From: Gammaproteobacteria bacterium
GTDB lineage: Bacteria > Pseudomonadota > Gammaproteobacteria > UBA4575
Length of the DNA stretch: 64,000 nt
Direction of reading: 5' to 3'
Assembly: GCA_026706595.1 (NCBI GenBank)
Contig: JAPOYL010000011.1
Coordinates: forward strand, 150,645 to 214,644
Shown here: positions 20,862 through 30,654 of the stretch, piece by piece
Position numbering within the stretch: the stretch's first letter is position 1
Layout of the letters: each line of letters begins with the position of its first letter
Translations under genes and position numbers: made by a program
The notes under the pieces: model-generated
What the model saw: the letters and a program-made list of their open reading frames with translations, nothing else
Told to the model about the DNA's origin: nothing
The model's database searches: none

Positions 20862-21779
20862 ATGCGTTCGTTGGCGCGCTATATCCTCTCCGGGCCATTT
20901 CAGGCTGTGACGGTCGTGTTTTTCTTTGCATTGCTGTCATTTTTGTTCCCCTTCCTGATTATTTTCAGTGGCGGTGCACTCGCCTTGATCACACTGAAGG
21001 TTGGAATGCGGCATGCGATCCGTATTTTGCTCATCTGTGTTGCACTGATAGCGCTGAGTACCTGGCTGCTGCTGGGGAACCTGACCGCGGGCCCCCTGGT
21101 CGTCTGGGTATCCATCGTTGCTGTCGCCTATATGTACCAGCACTTCCAGTCACTGAGCATTGCATTGCAGGCGCTAACCGTTTTTGGGGCAGTGCTCACG
21201 CTGCTCGTTGCGGTCCTGTTCCCGGATCTGCAGGCAGACTGGCTGCTTTACCTGACGAACCTCCTGGAGGCGATCAAACAGGGTCCGTCATTTCAGATCA
21301 TGATGCAGAGCGCAAATCTCAGCCTCGAGCAGGCTGAGCAATACCTGCCTGGAATCGCCTCCCTGATGACCGGCATGGTAGTCGCGGTGTACCTGCTGAC
21401 CGTCAGCGTGACGTTGTCTTTTGGCGGCTGGTGGAATGACTTGCTGGACGATGCGCAGGCTTTTCACAAGGAGTTCGCACGCTTCAACCTGGGGCGGATA
21501 CTGGCCATCTCGGTGGCCTTGTTTGCGGTAGTGGCCTGGGGTACCAAGGCTGCCATTTTCTGGCAGTTGACGATTGTATGCCTCAGCATGTTCTTCTTGC
21601 AGGGCCTGGGCCTGGCGCATGCAGTCATCGGTGCACTCTCCAGGCCCCTGCTGGGTTTCGTAGCCGTGTATGGCCTGCTTTTTATCGTGACCCCGCAAAT
21701 GATGCTGGTGCTTGCATCGGCCGGTGTGCTGGACGGCTTCGTGGATTTTCGCAAGCGATTTATAAAATCTGAAGAGTGA
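20862..21779 (+). CDS. DUF2232 family polytopic membrane protein
   Basis: 305 residues with about eight hydrophobic segments, for example AVTVVFFFALLSFLFPFLIIF, ALQALTVFGAVLTLLVAVLF and LGFVAVYGLLFIVTPQMMLVLA. The size, topology and position between rpsR and rplI match the DUF2232 (YybS-like) gene found there in many gammaproteobacteria. No catalytic motif is visible and its function is unknown. The family shares an overall look with the S-components of vitamin transporters, but I see no direct evidence for transport here. Confidence 0.85.
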   Translation: MRSLARYILSGPFQAVTVVFFFALLSFLFPFLIIFSGGALALITLKVGMRHAIRILLICVALIALSTWLLLGNLTAGPLVVWVSIVAVAYMYQHFQSLSIALQALTVFGAVLTLLVAVLFPDLQADWLLYLTNLLEAIKQGPSFQIMMQSANLSLEQAEQYLPGIASLMTGMVVAVYLLTVSVTLSFGGWWNDLLDDAQAFHKEFARFNLGRILAISVALFAVVAWGTKAAIFWQLTIVCLSMFFLQGLGLAHAVIGALSRPLLGFVAVYGLLFIVTPQMMLVLASAGVLDGFVDFRKRFIKSEE

Positions 21780-21834
21780 ACGGGGCAGGAACAACCGTTT
21801 ATAATGAACCTTTACTGATAAAGAGAGATACAAG

Positions 21835-22287
21835 ATGGAAGTGATTTTGCTGGAGAAAGTGGACAATCTCGGGGATCTGGGTGAAAAGGTCAGGGTCCGA
21901 CCCGGATATGCGCGCAATTACCTCGTGCCCAGCGGCAAGGCCAAGGTTGCGACTGCGGAAAATCTTGCCGAATTTGAGGAGCGGCGTGCGGAGCTGGAAA
22001 AGATGGCAGCAGACTCGCTGGCTGCGTCTGAGGCCCGCAAGGCTGAGCTGGACGGGTTTTTACTTACGATCACGGCAAAATCTGCCGGCGAGGAGGGCAA
22101 GCTGTTCGGTTCTGTGGGGACTGTGGATATTGCCCAGGCCTTGAGCGAGGCAGGAAAACCGGTGGAAAAAAAGGAGATCCGCCTGCCATCCGGCGTATAC
22201 AAGCAGGCCGGCGAATACCAGGTCGATATCCGTTTGCACACGGATGTGATCGCGACAATCAATCTGAAGATTGTTCCCGAAGAATGA
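21835..22287 (+). CDS. rplI: Ribosomal protein L9
   Basis: 150 residues, normal length. The N-terminal domain [36 protein letters not shown] is diagnostic. A long connecting helix follows, rich in A, E and K, then the C-terminal domain with [16 protein letters not shown]. An AAAGAGAGATA ribosome site precedes the ATG. It closes the rpsF-rpsR-DUF2232-rplI operon and is followed by dnaB. Confidence 0.97.
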   Translation: MEVILLEKVDNLGDLGEKVRVRPGYARNYLVPSGKAKVATAENLAEFEERRAELEKMAADSLAASEARKAELDGFLLTITAKSAGEEGKLFGSVGTVDIAQALSEAGKPVEKKEIRLPSGVYKQAGEYQVDIRLHTDVIATINLKIVPEE

Positions 22288-22339
22288 TCGGTCAATTTCA
22301 TGAGCCTTGGCAGCAGTTGGGAGGACAGCAGAAAATATT

Positions 22340-23740
22340 GTGGCCGAAGTGACGAAAACGGGACCCGACTACGGTGTGACCTATGCCGAGAACCTGCGCA
22401 CGCCCCCGTATTCACTGGAAGCCGAGCAGGCAGTTCTCGGCGGGCTGATTCTGGACAACTCTGCCTGGGACCAGGTCGCAGACAAGATCAACGAGGATGA
22501 TTTTCATCTCTTCAACCATCGCCTGATTTTCCGGGCCATCGGTGAACTGGCCGACAAGCGTCAGGTATTCGATGTCCTGACCCTGTCCGACCTGCTTCGC
22601 CAGAGAAGCGAAATCGAGAACACCAACATCCTGGCGTACCTCGGGACTCTGGCAAACGACATTCCAAGCGTTTCGAATATCAGGGCCTATGCGGACATCG
22701 TGCGGGAAAAATCCGTTTTCCGGCAGCTGGTCCAGGTGGGTAATGAAATCGCTGCAAGCGGCCTTTCACCGGATGGCAAGGATATCAAGAATTTGCTGGA
22801 TGAGGCAGAGCAGAAGATCTTTCATATCACCGACCGCAGTGCGCAGTCCGGGCAAGGCTTTGTCAACATCAGGTCTTTGCTCAAAACAACCGTTGAGCAG
22901 ATTGACGAGTTGTCTGAACGTGCAGACCACATCACCGGCATTCCCAGTGGCTTTACTGAGTTCGATGAAAAAACGGCAGGCCTGCAGAAAGGAGACCTGA
23001 TCATCATTGCCGGGCGGCCTTCCATGGGCAAGACCAGTTTTGCCATGAACATCGTTGAATACGCGGCGCTTCAGACGAAAATCAATGTGGCCATCTTTAG
23101 CATGGAAATGCCTGCTCCATCCCTGGCCATGCGCATGCTTTCCTCCATGGGGCGGATTGATCAGCAACGGGTTCGCACCGGCAAGTTGAAAGACGAGGAC
23201 TGGCCTCGCCTGACCAGTGCAATGTCGATGTTGCAGGAAGCCAACGTGTTCATCGACGATTCCGCAGTGTTGTCACCAACGGAACTGAGGGCTCGTGCCC
23301 GCCGGCTGAAACGCGAGCATGGCTTATCGCTGGTTGTTGTGGATTACCTGCAGCTCATGACGGTCGGTGGAACCTCCGAAAATCGTGCCACTGAAATTTC
23401 CGAAATATGCCGCTCATTGAAAGCACTTGCCAGGGAACTGAATGTGCCGGTAGTTGCATTGTCCCAGCTGAACCGCAGCCTGGAGCAGCGTCAGGACAAG
23501 CGGCCGGTGATGTCTGACCTGCGTGAGTCAGGAGCAATCGAGCAGGATGCGGACCTGATCGTCTTTATCTACCGCGACGAGGTGTATCGGGAAGACTCCC
23601 CCGATCAGGGAACTGCCGAGATCATCGTCGGCAAGCAGCGCAACGGCCCAATATTCAAGACCCGGCTCACTTTTTTGGGCCAGTACACACGTTTTGAAAA
23701 TCATATCCCCGAGATCCAGACTGGCGACCACTTTCCATAG
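22340..23740 (+). CDS. dnaB: Replicative DNA helicase DnaB
   Basis: About 466 residues. The N-terminal domain (PPYSLEAEQAVLGGLILDN) interacts with primase; the C-terminal RecA-like motor shows Walker A GRPSMGKTSFAMNI, Walker B VVVDYLQLM and SQLNRSLEQRQDKRPVMSDLRESG. No ATG is in frame at the start. GTG 22340 gives about 24 residues before SLEAEQ, as in E. coli; TTG 22307 would add 11 more. A GGGAGGA lies about 15 bp before the GTG. No intein is seen in the P-loop region. Confidence 0.95.
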   Translation: MAEVTKTGPDYGVTYAENLRTPPYSLEAEQAVLGGLILDNSAWDQVADKINEDDFHLFNHRLIFRAIGELADKRQVFDVLTLSDLLRQRSEIENTNILAYLGTLANDIPSVSNIRAYADIVREKSVFRQLVQVGNEIAASGLSPDGKDIKNLLDEAEQKIFHITDRSAQSGQGFVNIRSLLKTTVEQIDELSERADHITGIPSGFTEFDEKTAGLQKGDLIIIAGRPSMGKTSFAMNIVEYAALQTKINVAIFSMEMPAPSLAMRMLSSMGRIDQQRVRTGKLKDEDWPRLTSAMSMLQEANVFIDDSAVLSPTELRARARRLKREHGLSLVVVDYLQLMTVGGTSENRATEISEICRSLKALARELNVPVVALSQLNRSLEQRQDKRPVMSDLRESGAIEQDADLIVFIYRDEVYREDSPDQGTAEIIVGKQRNGPIFKTRLTFLGQYTRFENHIPEIQTGDHFP

Positions 23741-23748
23741 CCTGCCAT

Positions 23749-25422
23749 ATGGAAAAAATCTGGTTAAAAAATTACCCGGAAGGAATTCCCGAATTCGTTG
23801 AACTGGACCAGTATGTGTCGTTGGTTCAGCTACTGGAGGAGGCTGCCGCACGCTACAGTCATCTGCCGGCTTTCGAGAACCGGGGTGTTCGTTTGAGTTT
23901 CTCGGCGCTCAATGTCGAGAGCCGTAACTTTGCCGCCTACCTGCAGACCGAGATGAATCTGCAAAGAGGCGATCGTGTTGCGGTCATGCTTCCCAATCTC
24001 CTGCAGTTCCCGGTCGCAATGTTCGGCATCCTGCGTGCCGGGCTGTCAGCCGTCAACATCAATCCCCTGTATACCTCAAGAGAGCTCGGGGAAGCGCTGA
24101 AGAAGTCAGAGGCAAAGGCCATCGTCGTTCTGGAAAACTTTGCGAGTGTGCTGGCCGAGGTGGTTGAGGACAGTTGCATCGACCATGTGATTGTTGCAAG
24201 GGTGGGGGACTTGCTCAGTTTTCCCGAATCCTTTGTTGTAAATTTTGTGCTGGAACATGTGCAGCATAAAATCCCCGAATACGAACTGGAGAACACGGTA
24301 TTTTTCAATGAGGTCTTGGCTGTCGGCCGTGACAGACGATTCGTCAAACCGTCGCTTACCCCGGATGATGTCGCTTTCCTGCAGCTGACGGGCGGTACGA
24401 CAGGTTCAGCAAAACTGGCAATCCTCACGCATGGCAACCTGCTCTCGAACATTGCGCAGGTTGATGCATGGTTCAAGCAGGTTCTGGAAGAGGGCAAGGA
24501 AATCGCGATTACGGCATTGCCGCTGTACCATATATTCTCCCTGACTGCGAACTGTTTCTTGTTTGTTCACCTCGGAGGCCTGTGCCATCTGATCACCAAT
24601 CCCCGCGACATGAAAGGCTTTGTCAGGGAGCTCTCGGAAGTGAAATTTTCCGTGATCACCGGGGTTAACACCCTGTATAACGGGCTACTGAACACCGAGG
24701 GATTTTCGGCGCTGGATTTTTCGAGTCTCAAGATCTCTTTGGGAGGCGGCATGGCCGTTCAGGAAGCCGTGGCTGAAAGGTGGCAGCAGGTCACGGGCTG
24801 CGTTCTTGCCGAGGCGTACGGCCTGACAGAAACCTCACCGGCCGTGACAGTCAACCCGCTGGACCTCGAAAAATTCAACGGCAAAATAGGGTTACCAGTT
24901 CCGAACACGGAGATTTGCATACGCGATGACGACGGCAAGGATCTCGGCATAGGGGAGGCCGGTGAACTATGCGTTCGAGGACCCCAGGTGATGCAGGGCT
25001 ATCTGAACGACCCGGAGGAAACCCGCAATGCACTGAGCGAGGATGGCTGGCTGCGGACCGGCGACATTGCCATGGTGGACGATGCCGGATTCGTAAGCAT
25101 TGTCGATCGCAAGAAAGACATGATTCTGGTTTCAGGATTCAATGTCTATCCCAACGAAGTCGAACAGGTTGTGGCCGCCCACGAGGGCGTGCTGGAGGTT
25201 GCCGCCATCGGAGTGGAGGATCCGTCCTCAGGTGAGGTTGTAAAGCTCTGCATCGTAAAAAAAGATCCCGCGTTGACCGAGGAGGATGTGCTGGAGTTCT
25301 GCAAGGACCGTTTGACCCGCTACAAGTGGCCCAAGCACATTGAGTTTTGTGCAGAGTTGCCGAAGACCAACGTGGGCAAGATCCTGCGGCGCGCCCTGCG
25401 CGACAAGAAACCGTCCGAATAG
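23749..25422 (+). CDS. fadD: Long-chain fatty acid--CoA ligase (FadD type)
   Basis: 557 residues. It activates fatty acids through an acyl-adenylate for beta-oxidation or lipid synthesis. The adenylate-forming enzyme motifs are present: P-loop LTGGTTGSAKLAILTH, AYGLTETSPAVTVNPL, GWLRTGDIAMVDDAG, DRKKDMILVSGFNVYPNE and the C-terminal lysine in KTNVGKILRRALRD. It starts 8 bp after the dnaB stop, so it may be read through from it. The FadD-type assignment over other acyl-CoA synthetases rests on length and N-terminal sequence (VELDQYVSLVQLLEEAAARY). Confidence 0.88.
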   Translation: MEKIWLKNYPEGIPEFVELDQYVSLVQLLEEAAARYSHLPAFENRGVRLSFSALNVESRNFAAYLQTEMNLQRGDRVAVMLPNLLQFPVAMFGILRAGLSAVNINPLYTSRELGEALKKSEAKAIVVLENFASVLAEVVEDSCIDHVIVARVGDLLSFPESFVVNFVLEHVQHKIPEYELENTVFFNEVLAVGRDRRFVKPSLTPDDVAFLQLTGGTTGSAKLAILTHGNLLSNIAQVDAWFKQVLEEGKEIAITALPLYHIFSLTANCFLFVHLGGLCHLITNPRDMKGFVRELSEVKFSVITGVNTLYNGLLNTEGFSALDFSSLKISLGGGMAVQEAVAERWQQVTGCVLAEAYGLTETSPAVTVNPLDLEKFNGKIGLPVPNTEICIRDDDGKDLGIGEAGELCVRGPQVMQGYLNDPEETRNALSEDGWLRTGDIAMVDDAGFVSIVDRKKDMILVSGFNVYPNEVEQVVAAHEGVLEVAAIGVEDPSSGEVVKLCIVKKDPALTEEDVLEFCKDRLTRYKWPKHIEFCAELPKTNVGKILRRALRDKKPSE

Positions 25423-25457
25423 GTCGCGTGGTCTCGACAGAGACCCGGTGAAGACGC

Positions 25458-26696
25458 TCAGTTCAGTGATTGCCCGGGGTGTTTCACGGGATGGTAGTGG
25501 TTGGCCACATATTCCTGCACGATGCTCTGGAATTCCTCTGCAATGTTGTCCCCCCGAAGCGTTGTGAACTTGCTTCCATCCACGTGCACGATGGCCACGG
25601 GCGCTTCACCTGTGCCTGGCAGGCTGATGCCAATGTCCGCATGCTTGCTTTCGCCTGGTCCATTCACCACACAACCCATGACCGCAACCTTCATGGTTTC
25701 CACTCCTGGGTACTGCAGCTTCCAGACAGGCATGCTTTCCTGTAGATAACTTTGGATGCCAGCTGCCAGATGCTGAAAGTATTCACTGGTCGTGCGGCCA
25801 CAGCCAGGGCAGGCGGTCACCGAGGGCATGAATGAGCGAAGATCCAGGGTTTGCAGGATTTGCTGGGCGACACGCACTTCCTGGGTGCGGTCACCGCCTG
25901 GCTCCGGAGTCAGGGATATCCGGATCGTGTCCCCGATTCCTTCCTGCAACAAAACAGACAGTGCAGCGGTGGAGGCAACCACTCCTTTGGTGCCCATCCC
26001 GGCTTCGGTTAAACCCAGGTGCAGCGCATAATCACAGCGCGAGGCGAGGTCACGGTACACGCTGACCAGCGCTGGCACTTCACTCAACTTGCACGACAGG
26101 ATGATCCTGTTGTGTGCCAGGCCGATCTGCTCGGCCAGTGCAGCACTTTCCAGGGCCGAGGCAATCAGGGATTCATGCATTACTTCGGGAAGGGACTTGG
26201 GCTTTGGCAATTTGGAGTTTTCATCCAGTTTTCTTGCCAGCAGGTCCTGGTCGAGGCTGCCCCAGTTGACCCCGATGCGGACTGGCTTGTCATGCTGGCA
26301 CGCAATTTCCACGATTTCACCAAATTGCTTGTCGTGCAGGTTGCCCCTGCCCACATTACCGGGATTGATGCGGTATTTGTCGAGCGCTTCTGCGCATGCT
26401 GGATGTTTTTTCAGCAGACGGTTGCCATTGAAGTGAAAATCGCCCACCAGAGGCACATTGACCCCCTGGGCCAACAGTTGTTCCCGTATGTCCGGCACGG
26501 CACGGGCAGCTTCCTTGTCATTGACAGTGAGGCGCACGATTTCAGAGCCAGCCTCGGCCAGCGCAGCAACCTGCTCCACTGTGTTTTTAATGTCGGCAGT
26601 ATGGGTATTGGTCATAGACTGCACGACAACCGGGGCCTGTCCGCCAACCGTTACATCACCAATTTGCACTGCTGTGCTTGCACGTCGAGTGATCAC
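25458..26696 (-). CDS. ispG: 4-hydroxy-3-methylbut-2-en-1-yl diphosphate synthase IspG
   Basis: About 412 residues. This 4Fe-4S enzyme converts MEcPP to HMBPP in the MEP isoprenoid pathway. The cluster ligands are in [13 protein letters not shown] and [10 protein letters not shown]; the TIM-barrel half shows [12 protein letters not shown] and [11 protein letters not shown] chose GTG 26696 ([15 protein letters not shown]) because AAGGAG lies 6 bp upstream and the length then fits the family; the track start at 26798 is a TTG with unrelated residues. The gene is convergent with the acyl-CoA ligase. Confidence 0.95.
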   Translation of the reverse strand: MITRRASTAVQIGDVTVGGQAPVVVQSMTNTHTADIKNTVEQVAALAEAGSEIVRLTVNDKEAARAVPDIREQLLAQGVNVPLVGDFHFNGNRLLKKHPACAEALDKYRINPGNVGRGNLHDKQFGEIVEIACQHDKPVRIGVNWGSLDQDLLARKLDENSKLPKPKSLPEVMHESLIASALESAALAEQIGLAHNRIILSCKLSEVPALVSVYRDLASRCDYALHLGLTEAGMGTKGVVASTAALSVLLQEGIGDTIRISLTPEPGGDRTQEVRVAQQILQTLDLRSFMPSVTACPGCGRTTSEYFQHLAAGIQSYLQESMPVWKLQYPGVETMKVAVMGCVVNGPGESKHADIGISLPGTGEAPVAIVHVDGSKFTTLRGDNIAEEFQSIVQEYVANHYHPVKHPGQSLN

Positions 26697-26883
26697 TACC
26701 GTCTCCTTATCATCCAGCGGCTGTGAACCGGGAATTACAGGCTTCAATTGTATCTGATCTGTATCCAGCCGTAATCTACCATGTACAACCGGCTGCAACC
26801 CGCAAATCCGGGCTCAAATTGTCGGATTTTCAGCCCCTGATGCCGCAACCAGCTGCATGATGTTGAAAAGAGTAACAACCCAG

Positions 26884-27477
26884 CTATTTCCTGAATTCGA
26901 CCAGGTAAATTGCCAGTCCCAGTCCGATCAAGGCGATCTCGACAGCACTGATGCACAGCAGCACGAATGTGATTCTCCGGGCAGAAGGTTTCATGCGTTG
27001 CCACACCCGTTTTTTATAGTATCGCCAGGGACTGAACCATGCCCATCGCTGCCACTGCAGCAAGTACTGCTGAATTTCCTCTGCCCATTTGGTCAGACTC
27101 CTGTCGACTTCGCCGAGCCTGTCCAATCGTTCTGACTCAGGAATACCTTCATATTTCTCTTCGATCACGATGGATGAACCCTCAGGGGATTCCTGCACGG
27201 TGATATGTGTGCTGGATTTCAGGCACCGGGAGTAGTGAATCTCAAGACCGTCCGGAACAGGTCTCACAGTCAATTCGGTATCGATCTCGAAAGTGGGGGT
27301 TTGGCTGTGATTTAAGGCATGCAGGCGGTACTGCCCTGCAGAGATTTTTTCCCATCTCTTGAATACCAGGTACGGATTGATGCGGAACAGTCGTTCCACA
27401 TCCTGGAAGAATTCCAGCAGGGTCGTCGACTCCAGTGGCGATTTGAATTGTACCCAGGCCTTGTCTTCCAGGGTCAC
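26884..27477 (-). CDS. Membrane-anchored hypothetical protein (polyketide cyclase/SRPBCC-like)
   Basis: About 197 residues from GTG 27477, which has AAGAGGG 7 bp upstream; the track start at 27513 is a TTG inside the preceding gene. The first 130 residues look like an SRPBCC/START fold: strands around WVQFKSPLESTTLLEFFQDVERLF, YRLHALNHSQTPTFEIDTELTV and EGSSIVIEEKYEGIP. A single C-terminal membrane helix (FVLLCISAVEIALIGLGLAIYLV) ends in EFRK. The family is not known to me. It follows a universal stress protein by 13 bp, suggesting a shared transcript. Confidence 0.6.
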   Translation of the reverse strand: MTLEDKAWVQFKSPLESTTLLEFFQDVERLFRINPYLVFKRWEKISAGQYRLHALNHSQTPTFEIDTELTVRPVPDGLEIHYSRCLKSSTHITVQESPEGSSIVIEEKYEGIPESERLDRLGEVDRSLTKWAEEIQQYLLQWQRWAWFSPWRYYKKRVWQRMKPSARRITFVLLCISAVEIALIGLGLAIYLVEFRK

Positions 27478-27490
27478 TGACGGGCCCTCT

Positions 27491-27949
27491 TTAGCCACAA
27501 GGATGGGGCACAACCAGGAGTGGAGTTTTCAGCCGCCGGGTGACATGCCGGGTCATCATTCGCGAGTGCAGGCCCCTCGATATCTTGGGTCGGGGCGAGC
27601 CCATCACGACCAAATCATAGGCTGACTGTTCACAGGCATCAGTCAAGCAGTGGTCCGGCCTGCCAAGGACGACCTCATGGGCCGCATCCGCACTTGTCTT
27701 GGATAGCCGGTCCTGAACCCGCCAGAGGTGTCCGTTCATCTCGTGATTCAATTCCATCTCGAGATAATGCTCGAACCGCATGCGGGTTGAGCTGTTGTTC
27801 AACCAGTCATCCCCCAGCATGTCCTTCCAGAATTCGGGTATGACCAGCAAGTGGGTGATCCGGACTCCGGGCGCACACATCTCCAGCACTCTGTTCTCCG
27901 CAGCGAGGGCTCCCTCGGTCCCGTGGCTTGCAAGCAGGATATTCTTCAT
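27491..27949 (-). CDS. Universal stress protein family (UspA-like)
   Basis: 152 residues. The N-terminal strand MKNILLASHGTEGALAAENRV, the middle VVLGRPDHCLTDACEQSAYDLVVMGSPRPKIS and the C-terminal RRLKTPLLVVPHP fit the UspA alpha/beta fold; the ATP-binding GxxG-9-GS(S/T) pattern is degenerate (MGSPRPKISRGLHSRM), so nucleotide binding is uncertain. It is transcribed with the SRPBCC-like protein downstream and follows the YeiH exporter and a tiny membrane protein on the same strand. Confidence 0.8.
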   Translation of the reverse strand: MKNILLASHGTEGALAAENRVLEMCAPGVRITHLLVIPEFWKDMLGDDWLNNSSTRMRFEHYLEMELNHEMNGHLWRVQDRLSKTSADAAHEVVLGRPDHCLTDACEQSAYDLVVMGSPRPKISRGLHSRMMTRHVTRRLKTPLLVVPHPCG

Positions 27950-27982
27950 GATCCGTCCAATCGAGGTACCTAAACGTTGCGA

Positions 27983-28111
27983 CTAGTAGGCGATATACAC
28001 GACCAGGGCGATCACCAAGGCAAGGATCAGCGCCATCAAATCTTCCCTGCGGTCGCTGTTGAAGATTGACAATGCACTGCCTCGATCAAATTCTTTTTCA
28101 CTTTCATTCAT
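27983..28111 (-). CDS. 42-residue single-pass membrane protein (too short for the ORF track)
   Basis: The minus strand reads MNESEKEFDRGSALSIFNSD, then RREDLMALILALVIALVVYIAY and a stop, giving a charged N-terminal half and one C-terminal membrane helix. CCAGGAG lies 7 bp before the ATG, a strong ribosome site, and the gene sits 25 bp after the YeiH stop in the same direction. The ORF has clean composition and good placement. It may be an accessory subunit of the exporter, by position only; no family is recognised. Confidence 0.7.
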   Translation of the reverse strand: MNESEKEFDRGSALSIFNSDRREDLMALILALVIALVVYIAY

Positions 28112-28136
28112 GGGGAACTCCTGGGAAATTTTTCAT

Positions 28137-29720
28137 TTAAACGGTTTCCGAGATGAACAGCATGACAACAACCAGGGACAGGCCAGCCTTGATCGCACCC
28201 ACGATGCCACCGATTATGGCAGGCTGCCCACCCGCTTGGCGCATTGCCGAGACCGTGATTTGCATACCAAGACCGACCAGGCCAAAGGCAAACAGCCACG
28301 TGATCCAGTCACGGAAGGCCTTGATTTTCTTCGCGGTGTGGCGCACGGATTTGTGCGCCTTCGTCAGGATCTTGTTGGCCCCCTTGGAGAGCACCTTTGC
28401 ATTGATGAGCCCACGAAGGACATCGTCATCCTCGATACTCATCACCTTGCCGTGATCGATAAGCCGCTGCAGGGCCTGCTGGCGGTCCTGGCGCTGCACC
28501 TTGGAGGATTCCTCTGCGAGCTGTGCCGTTTGCTCGTGCGACAGCAGGTTTTCCTGCTTGAAACCCGACTCGGTGGTGTTGCCAAAATACTTGCCCTTGT
28601 AATGGTTCGCCGGTGCGAACACGCCGGTGGTCGAGAGTGCGAACAGCAGGATGAAACCGAGCACGAAGATCGGGAATTTCTCGAAGGTCACCCGTGCAAC
28701 ATTCACCTGCTGGGCTGCAGCCACCTCTTCCCGTTTGACGTACCACACGGCCAGCCACAAGACGATGATGGGCAACACCAGCACGCGCGTGATATTGAAG
28801 ATCTCCGCGACCTTGAGGGTCTCGATACCGTCCGGCTGGTAGGCCAGTGCAGCGCCTGCGACCTGGGCGGAATTCAGGATGCCGGTGCCGGCCCAGGCCC
28901 CGAACTGCACATGTGACATGTCGAGCAGGTGGCCGACGATCGGAAATACGAACATGCAACCCACGCCCCACAGCAGGATAGTGCCGATGGTGTAGGCGAT
29001 CTCCACCGACTTCGCCTGTACGACCGGGGCTGCGGCCACGGTAGCCGAGACCCCACACACGCCCATGCCCGCCGACAGCACGCCCCCCATGGAACTCGGG
29101 ATTCTCATGCGGGTCCCGATCCACAGCACGAGCCCGACCGAGCCCAGCACGAAAAAACCGAACATGACGATAGAAAGCCCGCCAAGGTTCTTCAGTTCCG
29201 CGGCGCTGTAGAGCGTACCCAGAAGAATGACGCCAGTCTTCAGACCGAGGCGCGAAAGTCGCACCCCGTTTTCCGCCCAGACAGGGATTTTGAAGAAATT
29301 GACGATAAGGATTCCGGTAAGGATGCCGAGCACGACGTAGTTCAGCCCCAGGATGGTGTGCAGGTGTTTGCCGGTATTGCCGATCTTGCCCAGCGCCTGG
29401 CTTGCGACAGCGATCTCGGGCGCCAAAAACCAGCGCACCAGCATCGCAATGAGCAGGATGAACATGGCACCGGCTACTGTAGACAGGTAGTAGTCGAGAT
29501 GGCCCTCACGCGGCTTTGCTTGCCACTGCCAAGTGCCCACCACCACGGAAAAAATCCCGAAATACAGGGGCACGGTGGCGATTTCACCGGTGTACTTGTA
29601 TTTACCACCGCCAAGGTGTCCGATATAGCCCAATAAAAGTCCGGACTCGAACAGGTACCAGATGCCCAGCATGATCAGGCCCATCATGAGCAGGGCCGGA
29701 GACTTGCGGGTATAGATCAT
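28137..29720 (-). CDS. YeiH family putative sulfate exporter with extra cytoplasmic insert
   Basis: About 527 residues from ATG 29720; the usual YeiH (UPF0324) length is about 350. There are ten or so hydrophobic segments and the family motif GMGVCGVSATVAAAPVVQAK, similar to the G-x-x-x-CG-x-SA region of YeiH. Between the last two membrane blocks there is a soluble insert of ~110 residues, largely helical and charged (HEQTAQLAEESSKVQRQDRQ and on to RHTAKKIKAFRD). Members are called sulfate exporters, but the substrate here is not shown by sequence. The small membrane protein and a Usp gene follow. Confidence 0.85.
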   Translation of the reverse strand: MIYTRKSPALLMMGLIMLGIWYLFESGLLLGYIGHLGGGKYKYTGEIATVPLYFGIFSVVVGTWQWQAKPREGHLDYYLSTVAGAMFILLIAMLVRWFLAPEIAVASQALGKIGNTGKHLHTILGLNYVVLGILTGILIVNFFKIPVWAENGVRLSRLGLKTGVILLGTLYSAAELKNLGGLSIVMFGFFVLGSVGLVLWIGTRMRIPSSMGGVLSAGMGVCGVSATVAAAPVVQAKSVEIAYTIGTILLWGVGCMFVFPIVGHLLDMSHVQFGAWAGTGILNSAQVAGAALAYQPDGIETLKVAEIFNITRVLVLPIIVLWLAVWYVKREEVAAAQQVNVARVTFEKFPIFVLGFILLFALSTTGVFAPANHYKGKYFGNTTESGFKQENLLSHEQTAQLAEESSKVQRQDRQQALQRLIDHGKVMSIEDDDVLRGLINAKVLSKGANKILTKAHKSVRHTAKKIKAFRDWITWLFAFGLVGLGMQITVSAMRQAGGQPAIIGGIVGAIKAGLSLVVVMLFISETV

Positions 29721-29989
29721 AGGCCTGACTTGGTTCGGTGATGAAATTCCGTACTGCAACTCGCATATGTCCGTTGCAGTTCAAGGAGATTACCAACGCC
29801 TGTAGGGGACTACAAGCGGGCCCAGACCGTGGGATTCTTGAAGTCGCAGACAAGATCTGACTTGTTAGCTTCACGCACTATGATACGGGTTTTCTCAACC
29901 TGGCAGAAAACCGGGTGGAACCCCTCGGCGACAACCCCTTCGTGCAAAAAAAGTGTCACCCATGTCCCCGGTACGGACCCTGGCAGAAA

Positions 29990-30066
29990 TGGTGCCCCGT
30001 GCAGGATTCGAACTTGCGACCTTCCCCTTAGGAGGGGGACGCTCTATCCAGCTGAGCTAACGGGGC
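29990..30066 (-). tRNA. tRNA-Arg (anticodon CCT)
   Basis: The minus strand folds as a 77-nt tRNA: acceptor GCCCCGT/ACGGGGC, D-arm GCTCAGCTGGATAGAGC, anticodon stem TCCCC/GGGGA with loop CTCCTAA (anticodon CCT), T-arm with GTTCGAATC, discriminator A and encoded CCA. It marks the end of the core-genome block: the sequence to its right turns AT-rich and accessory. Its 3' end points left, away from the accessory region, so it does not look like a usual integrase target there. Confidence 0.95.
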
Positions 30067-30654
30067 AGAACACGGACGTCATTTGCAGGCGAGGGTCCTG
30101 TGGGTGTTTTTCCTGCAGGTAATCCTAGTGGATTCAGGTGATTCAAAGCCACTTTTTGCAGGTTTTTTTCTCGTATCTGCTGGGTGTTTTGGTGCCGGGA
30201 GAGGGAATATAACTTACTATGTAAATAATTGTTTTTAATAAATAAAAAATATATTAAATTCTTTTTCCCCACTATCTATCCCACTGTCATCTGCTATACT
30301 GATGCTTATTCTGCTTCACCTCTGTGAAAAATATCAGTTTCTCTAAAATAGTCAATGCGATGGTTAGTCTTGGGCTAGCTTTAATTTGGCAATACAGGGT
30401 TCGCAGAATCAAGTCTTTAAATAATGGACAATTCTGGAATCCAGATGTGTGAAACTATCTGATGCAGGTGAGCATCGTCCTGCCTTGGGTCTGTTGGTTT
30501 TAATCATCCTGCCAGCGATTACAGTCCTGTCGAAATGGCTCTATACGGAACTAGGATTATGATTGGAAATGAATCTGTAAACTGGGTGCGCAAGGCATGA
30601 CTGTGCACCTGTAGAGGTGCGCTGGATGCGCTGTATTCTCAGATCAGGAATGAT
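30067..30654 (+). other. AT-rich intergenic stretch, no convincing gene
   Basis: Nearly 590 bp between tRNA-Arg and the first accessory gene. Composition drops sharply to AT-rich (for example AATAAATAAAAAATATATT near 30238). I see no ORF with good start and ribosome site; the reverse 71-aa track ORF runs into the tRNA gene and looks like chance. It could hold promoters for tRNA-Arg on the minus strand and for the small gene at 30655. No integrase or clear att repeat was found. Confidence 0.6.

Noticed and set aside
29990-30066. tRNA-Arg as att site of an integrated element
   Set aside because: No repeated tRNA 3' end and no integrase gene found in the window; orientation is wrong for the right-hand region.
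30057-30272. 71-aa minus ORF running into tRNA-Arg
   Set aside because: AT-rich chance ORF; overlaps a structural RNA gene and has no ribosome site.
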